Below, one piece after another: positions 58,346 through 64,000 of a stretch of 64,000 nucleotides of DNA. The translations under genes and the position numbers were made by a program. Numbering within the stretch: the first letter of the stretch is position 1; each line of letters begins with the position of its first letter. Source of the DNA: Phallusia mammillata (taxonomy: Eukaryota > Chordata > Ascidiacea > Phlebobranchia > Ascidiidae); assembly GCA_003260075.1 (NCBI GenBank), contig QLIY01000117.1:1-64000 (forward strand), written 5' to 3'. A model generated the notes under the pieces. That model had not been told where the DNA came from and did not search any database. It saw only the letters and a program-made list of their open reading frames with translations.

Positions 58346-60189
58346 GGTATAGGGCAAGCCCTCTGTTTTGTGTAACTGTTGAAGACCTTGGGTTATTATG
58401 ATCAGGGCAGAGTCCATTGTGGATTGCTGGTTTGCTCTCCAGCGTTTATCCAATAAGCGGTAGGAGTATAAACGGAAACGTGCTAAAGTACACGAACATC
58501 GGGAAATGGCAAACTTGGTTCTGTTTTCTCCAACTTATCACGGGCGTATCACGCTCACAAACAGAAGTTAAATCATCGGTTATTTACTGTCAGAAATCTA
58601 AGGCAACCTTTTTGGCGGAAAATTGTCATAGGCAACAGAAAAGGACGTGAAATAAGTGTTGGAATAACAAACTACGTATAGCAGAAATCCCTCGCAACGT
58701 AACAACTCATTACAGCAAAAACCACGTCAGCGTACGGCCCTGTAGTGCCTACGTAAAAGCTTCTGAGAAAATTGCCAGCTTTGCAAGTTAGGTATTTGCG
58801 CAGCTGTTCCGCGCAGCCGACAAAGTAGAGGTTGCAGGAGGCCGAACCGGGAAGTCACATTATTGGTTTTTGACCGATCGATTTTCCCGACAAAACCGAA
58901 CGTCTCGCCAACACAGCGTGATACTTGGGTCGGTTTGAGTCAAACTTTCGCTTATTGATCAACTTTAACCTTTACAATGTAACCACAATATAACGGCAGT
59001 TGCCAATCAGTTGATTTGAAAAACTACCAAAGAAAATCTACTAAAGTGATTGAATTCAGTTCTAGGCATCGACGAAGATGTAATTTTCGCCAATCAACTT
59101 TGCGTCACAACTCTTATAGCAAGTTCACGCCACAAGATTTTCCGCTTTTTGTGAAAAAGTTTGCAGGTCTTAAAACGGGCCGGCAGTGCGCTTAATTAAT
59201 TCGATGCGGAACTGGAGGTTGTTCAACTTGTTGCGTCTGTTTGTCCACGGTTGCCCATTAGCGCATGTGTTGGCGGTCGGTCGCTAATTGCTGGGGCTTG
59301 TGCAAACCTATTAGCGCTTTTATAACCGTCGCACACAAATACCAGGCGAAGCACAAAATCAACTGAGTCTGGGGATTGTTGTTTTAATCCGAATTCTTGT
59401 CGCTGGCGACCAACGTTAGGTGAAATGGTTGAATTATTCTTTTACGTCTGGAGACATTTCATAGATTTCAATAAAAGTAAACTTGTCGAAGGAATTCCGA
59501 CGCTTCTGAAAATCTTTTTCTGTTTCAACAAAGAAAGTTTGAAACAGTTAAGTTTATCACAAGTGGACATCCTTTAAACTTCAAAAAAGCAAATAATCCT
59601 CGTGGTTTTCCTTTAAACTTGAAGTAGATTGCAAATAATCCACGCGGTTTTCCTTTAAACATCTCACACGTGGTAAAGTTCTCCCTTGAAGAAAAACGTC
59701 ACAATCGGTTAGTTGAGTCGTCATTGTTGCGACACAAACAGGCATCGATAGAACAGCGACATTTGTTGATTTTGTGGTTTTTTGGGGTCGCGAAGTCGCG
59801 TTCTACAACATCCACCTTCGTTCACCTCCAACAGCTGGTCGAGATTAATAATCCGGACGAGATGATTGACAGGAACAAAAAGGGGAATCCCCGGGTCCAA
59901 CTCAAGCGAAATTGAGTTTTTTAATTTAGTGACGACACAAACCTGGTCTTTGTCGCATCACAATAGACTGCTGGAAACACCTGCTTGATGCGTGTTTAGC
60001 TTCACACTGAGCGATGTTTTCCGCTCAAGCACCTTGCCTATATCGCCCCAACTCATGTGAAACTAGGTATTAATGTTTCTTATCAGTGAGTCGATTTTTC
60101 GGTGGTGGAACGCACGTGTTCGTCGAGCGTAACTTGAACCCAAGTTCAAATGCGATAAACTTTAGGCGAAGAAATAACGCGCCGAGATG

Positions 60190-60362
60190 CGCAGTTGATC
60201 TGGATTCTGGATTCACTCAATTAATCTTGAAACATAAAAAATAAACCCGATCTGCGATTTTAAGACAAACCCCCCCCCCCGATGCGCAGTTGATCTGGAT
60301 TCTGGATTCACTCAATTAATCTTGAAACTGGAAAAGTAAACCCGGTCTGCGATTTTAAGACA
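60190..60362. repeat. Direct duplication split by poly-C
   Basis: About 80 bp (GATGCGCAGTTGATCTGGAT through GCGATTTTAAGACAAAC) lies on both sides of an 11-nt C tract (60270-60280), with a few differences. Confidence 0.85.
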
Positions 60363-62273
60363 AACACAAAATATTTCATGATCGCGTGTCTTGTTGATTC
60401 GTTGAACAACATCATCGAATAGTCAAACTAACATCTACAAAATGTGCAAGCGAAAAAACTAGTCACCAAAGTTGTCTTAACCCAACCTAACCTTGACCTT
60501 TGTACAGCTTGACCCCAACTCCGCCCCACCCTTTACCCCCTACATAGTGAGGCCGGAAACAGTTAAAGTCTGTCGAGTGGTTTTCAATTTGATGTAGATA
60601 AACTGGCAACACCACATGCCCTCCACATACAAGAGCTTCCACATTTTGATTCAACCGGTGTCAGTTTCCATCAAAGTGAGGAGGCCGAACCGCATAGTTC
60701 CGAGGCAACTTGCAACCGAACATGGGGAACAGCTGGATACAATAGACTTAAACCCTCTCTATACAGGGGAACACCCGCAACATCGCCTTAAACTTGAAAC
60801 TCTGCACCGTGAGATGTGGGACCGCGGTGCTTGGCGCGATCGGTTGCACCAGTCGGGCTCGAGAATAGCGCTGAACAAACACCGTAAACAGGTGCGCGCG
60901 CGCAACAACAATGGACCGGCATTCTACTGTTACCAACGCCAAATACGATTGCGAGGTTCAGCGCATTTTTCTTGTTGGGCCAACGCGTCGGGACTGAGGT
61001 ATTTGGCTGAGCGGCAACAGCACGTGAAGTCGGTTTAAGTTGTTTTGCGGTTTCGTGATTGCTTCAGCCTTGCGCACTTGAACTGTCGGCGGTGATTGAC
61101 TGCTCGTTGCTCGGCTGCGGTGGGAAATAATGTTTGCGGGATTTGGATCAAGGCTGATTGGAAAACTACGGAAAACTTTTATCGGAATTGAAATCAAAAC
61201 TAAAACACATCTACTCATTAAAATCCCACTAATAAACTGTCAGTGGTTTTGACCCACAAACCGTTACCACACAAACAAACTCAAAACAAAAATACAAAAA
61301 CATTCTTCATGCGTTGGTCGCAAATTATTGAAAACATTATGTAATTTCAAAGATCACCAAAAACTACGTTCGTTTAAATGCGTTTCTAGAAACAATTTTA
61401 CCCAAATCCGAATTAAACATTGAATGTGACAACACGACAAGGTTTGATGCAAACCACAGTTAGTGTTTACGTCGAACCGAGCATTCCTGTCCTGTAAAGC
61501 GTGCATATCAGAGATTAAGGGGGTCGACGAGCTTCGCTGGGTTACACAGAACTATGTGTAGTGGAAACAACAGATGTGTGTAGGAGGCCTACAAGGTGTT
61601 GAGAATTTGTGGTCGCTCCGAGTGTTTGTGGAATTATTGCTAGGATTATTTAAGCCCCAAATATGTAAAGACGCCGTTTAAAATCCTTCCTAATTATCGA
61701 TCATAAAGAAGCAAATGCTTCTTACTCAAAATCAGTAAACATGAAGTGGTTAACGTCGATTTTTATCATTGTTGTATGTGTTTCACCAATTTATATCTTT
61801 GTGCTTGCTTTTAGATACTAAGGATGTCGCATAGACGAAATGTATTTATCTTCAATTGATGAATGGCTTAATGATATAATAAATTTGTTAAAATCGAGTT
61901 ATAACTTTCACCCACACAGGCATCGTCAGCCTCTAAAAACTGCAAACAACGAAAGTTAATCAGAGAAGAACAGATGTAATTGGCGTCTCCCTAATTATTG
62001 ACGTTTAAATACAGTTAACACGGTTCATTGCACGAATCTCGTTCACTAACCAACATGAAGCAGCAACCGTTAAGTTCGAGTTTACACGCATATAAACTTA
62101 TAGGAGTTGTAACTGGATTGAAATCAGATGTTCGTAACTTTTTATGTGGAAATGAACATTAATTCATAACTGGGATCAGCCATGAAGGGTTTATACAGAC
62201 CAGCGATCACGGCATAATCATATGATTTAGCGTACTATGATTTTTATATGGAACCTTATTGTTGTCGTTTCAG

Positions 62274-62456
62274 CCTGTGAATGTCACCTGCACTCGAAGA
62301 AATGTCGCTTCGACGCCGAGCTCTACGAGAAAACCGGCAACGGGGGTGTTTGCCTGAAATGTCGTCATCACACATACGGGCGGTTCTGTCACATGTGCAA
62401 GCCCGGTTACCATAGAAACAACAACACGTCAATCGCCAGTCCAACCGCCTGCAAAC
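62274..62456 (+). CDS. netrin: Netrin exon: second laminin-EGF module
   Basis: After acceptor TCGTTTCAG the frame continues the previous exon (G + CC gives Ala): ACECHLHSKKCRFDAELYEK, then GGVCLKCRHHTYGRFCHMCK and PGYHRNNN...SPTACK. This is the LE2 module, with the typical netrin C.LH...CRF..ELY pattern and eight Cys. The donor GTGAGT ends the exon after one base of a codon. The third LE module and the C-terminal NTR domain were not found before position 64000, so the gene is truncated by the window. Confidence 0.92.
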
Positions 62457-62514
62457 GTGAGTTCGATATGAATTAATTTACAGCACAGAGAGGTTTAAAG
62501 CGGGCTTATAAACC

Positions 62515-62820
62515 AGCTTCCTTCATCCAACCGTAGTGAGGTTTCCGAAAAGGTTGAGTGCACGAACCTGGTTTAAGAACCCGCTTTAATCGTGTAATTT
62601 CAGAATTAAGCGTTACTGGTTTAAAATACGGGTTGTATGTTGTGAAATTAACTTTAGTTAAGTCCCCCCCCCCTCCTTCATCCAACCGTAGTGAGGTTTC
62701 CGAAAAGGTTGAGTGCACGAAGTTGGTTTACAACCCGCTTTAATCGTGTAATTTCAGAATTAAGCGTTACTGGTTTAAAATCCGCGTTATATGTTGTGAA
62801 ATTAACTTTAGTTAAGTTTT
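62515..62820. repeat. Direct duplication split by poly-C
   Basis: The sequence CTTCATCCAACCGTAGTGAG through GAAATTAACTTTAGTTAAGT lies on both sides of the C tract at 62664-62673, with several substitutions and similar length. Confidence 0.85.
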
Positions 62821-63729
62821 TTCTAATCTAGATGTTACAATATATAAACGTAGTTTTGCTGTGAACTTGAGTGTGCGGTGCAATAACGTAACGTTGTTGT
62901 ATTTCGTTGTGTAACAAAATCACAGTTGAATTAATGCTCTGCAAATATTTTCAAGCAAATTATTTGTGGACGTGATTCAAACTGGGTGTGTCTTCAAACA
63001 AAAACCTTTTTCCCGCGACAAGCGCATTTGCCCTTAAATCGCAACAAGTACAGCGAAGTCTAACGGTAATTTGTTTATTAACAGCAACCGTCGCTAAATC
63101 AAATTATTATTTATGCGACACTGCGTTAAAAAGCGTTTTTTTTTGTAAAAAAATCGACGTTAATGTAGATATTCAAACCCAGTGACCAATGTTTTCAACA
63201 TTTAGTGAAAAATTAATAAAAGTCAATTCATAAAAAAACCAAACGCCGGTTGATTTTCGTGCGTGGGTTTACTTCGCAACTTATTTGTCGAGCAATTAAT
63301 CTTAAGCGCCGAAAACAGAGGGTGAAAGTGCCAGAGAAGCGGGGCGGAAAAAAAACTTGTTTGAAACACCCCGAAGTGTTGCGGCGAAGGTTTGATGCGT
63401 CTCCTTTCAAATCTTGCCAAACGAAACAGCTTCTGTGGTTGATTCTCGTCCAACAATTCCGCAATCTCACGGAGAAATGTTTCGCGCATGACTTGAGGAA
63501 CGGTGACGTGCCAGAAAAAAATGTCGACGTGTTTTAATCTTCACGATATTTAATATCTCGCTAATAAATGTCGCGCGAATTTTATGAATCGCAACTCGCG
63601 GGGGTTTACATCACGTTCCTGGGACGTGCCGATGTTGATCGAACACTCAGGTCTCAATTGGAGGCAACAAAAGCCCGAATATCGTGGAATTATTGCATTT
63701 CCACGCGTGTTGAGTTGAGTTGAGTTGAG

Positions 63730-63890
63730 TTTATTTCGCCGGTGAAACAAAACACAATTGCGCTAAAATATTCACCAAGCCGACAATAGCTGCGCAACGT
63801 TGAGACGTTATAAAGCGCGACAAAGTTGAGGGCACAATTGGCGGATAGATGATAAACGCGCTGCAGCTACGCCGTTACTACAAGCGGTAT
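63730..63890. repeat. Dispersed repeat shared with 50.0-50.7 kb
   Basis: It shares TTTATTTCGC, TCACCAAGCCG, AATAGCTGCGCAACGTT, GGGCACAATTGG and AACGCGCTGCAGCTAC in the same order and spacing with 50035-50220 and 50510-50690, but is more diverged from them than they are from each other. Its nature is unknown; no coding or tRNA-like signals. Confidence 0.65.
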
Positions 63891-64000
63891 GTGTTCGCGC
63901 ATTTGGACATCAAGACTGGGGGGCAAGCGTGTCTATGTCCGGTCATAATAGAACCATGGGAAACACAGCTGAGACGGGCGGAATATGGGAAAAGTTTTCC

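Larger units (their letters stand above)
57155..62273 (+). other. Netrin intron, about 5.1 kb
   Basis: Bounded by donor GTGAGT and acceptor TCGTTTCAG in matching phase. Inside are a foldback repeat (58180-58345), poly-G at 57791-57802, a poly-C junction with an 80-bp duplication (60190-60362), and open frames without recognisable domains, the longest 140 codons at 60616-61038 with no similarity I recognise. Confidence 0.7.
62457..64000 (+). other. Netrin intron (continues past the window)
   Basis: No further netrin exon was seen. It contains a direct duplication of about 145 bp around poly-C (62515-62820, tract 62664-62673), a short TTGAG pentanucleotide run (63709-63731), and at 63730-63890 a diverged third copy of the unit found twice at 49.9-50.7 kb. 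Confidence 0.6.

Noticed and set aside
60616..61038. 140-codon open frame inside a netrin intron
   Set aside because: Basic, low-similarity translation with overlapping open frames on the other strand. Not enough to call a gene, though it is the longest unexplained frame in the right part.

Overview
This is eukaryotic nuclear DNA from a metazoan. It holds spliced genes with short AT-rich introns and GT/AG junctions, and gene families found only or mainly in animals: netrin, a TACC coiled-coil protein, ARL6/BBS3 and LDL-receptor class A repeats. The compact introns, AT-richness and many small hAT-type elements suggest a tunicate such as Ciona. That is my inference, not something the sequence proves.

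Layout from left to right. Positions 1-5405, minus strand: part of a cysteine-rich LDLa-repeat protein with tandemly duplicated exon pairs. Positions 9518-11197, plus: an intronless phosphoglucomutase (PGM1 type). Positions 12181-29568, minus: a large TACC gene. Its 3' exons encode the TACC coiled-coil, and a giant central exon (21911-27673) carries an expanded array of SDP repeats. Its 3' end converges on PGM1. Positions 31622-33290, minus: a complete four-exon ARL6 gene. Positions 33291-55993 hold no gene I can support; they contain MITEs, inverted repeats and duplications and lie upstream of netrin. From about 56002, plus: the first two recognisable netrin exons (laminin N-terminal domain plus two LE/EGF modules). 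The gene runs off the right edge.

The genes do not form a pathway. ARL6 acts at cilia, TACC at centrosomes and microtubules, netrin in axon guidance, PGM1 in glycogen and sugar-phosphate metabolism.

Two patterns run through the window. First, about 31 pure poly-C or poly-G tracts occur, most about 10 nt long, and most lie between two near-identical direct copies of the flanking DNA. With the single-N joins and the 156-N gap, they suggest that divergent haplotypes were placed in tandem during assembly. This breaks the TACC reading frame and duplicates an LDLa exon and about 1.9 kb of TACC. Second, there are several well-delimited hAT-like elements with 8-bp target-site duplications, and a foldback family whose core resembles a hammerhead ribozyme (CTGATGA, hairpin, GAAA).
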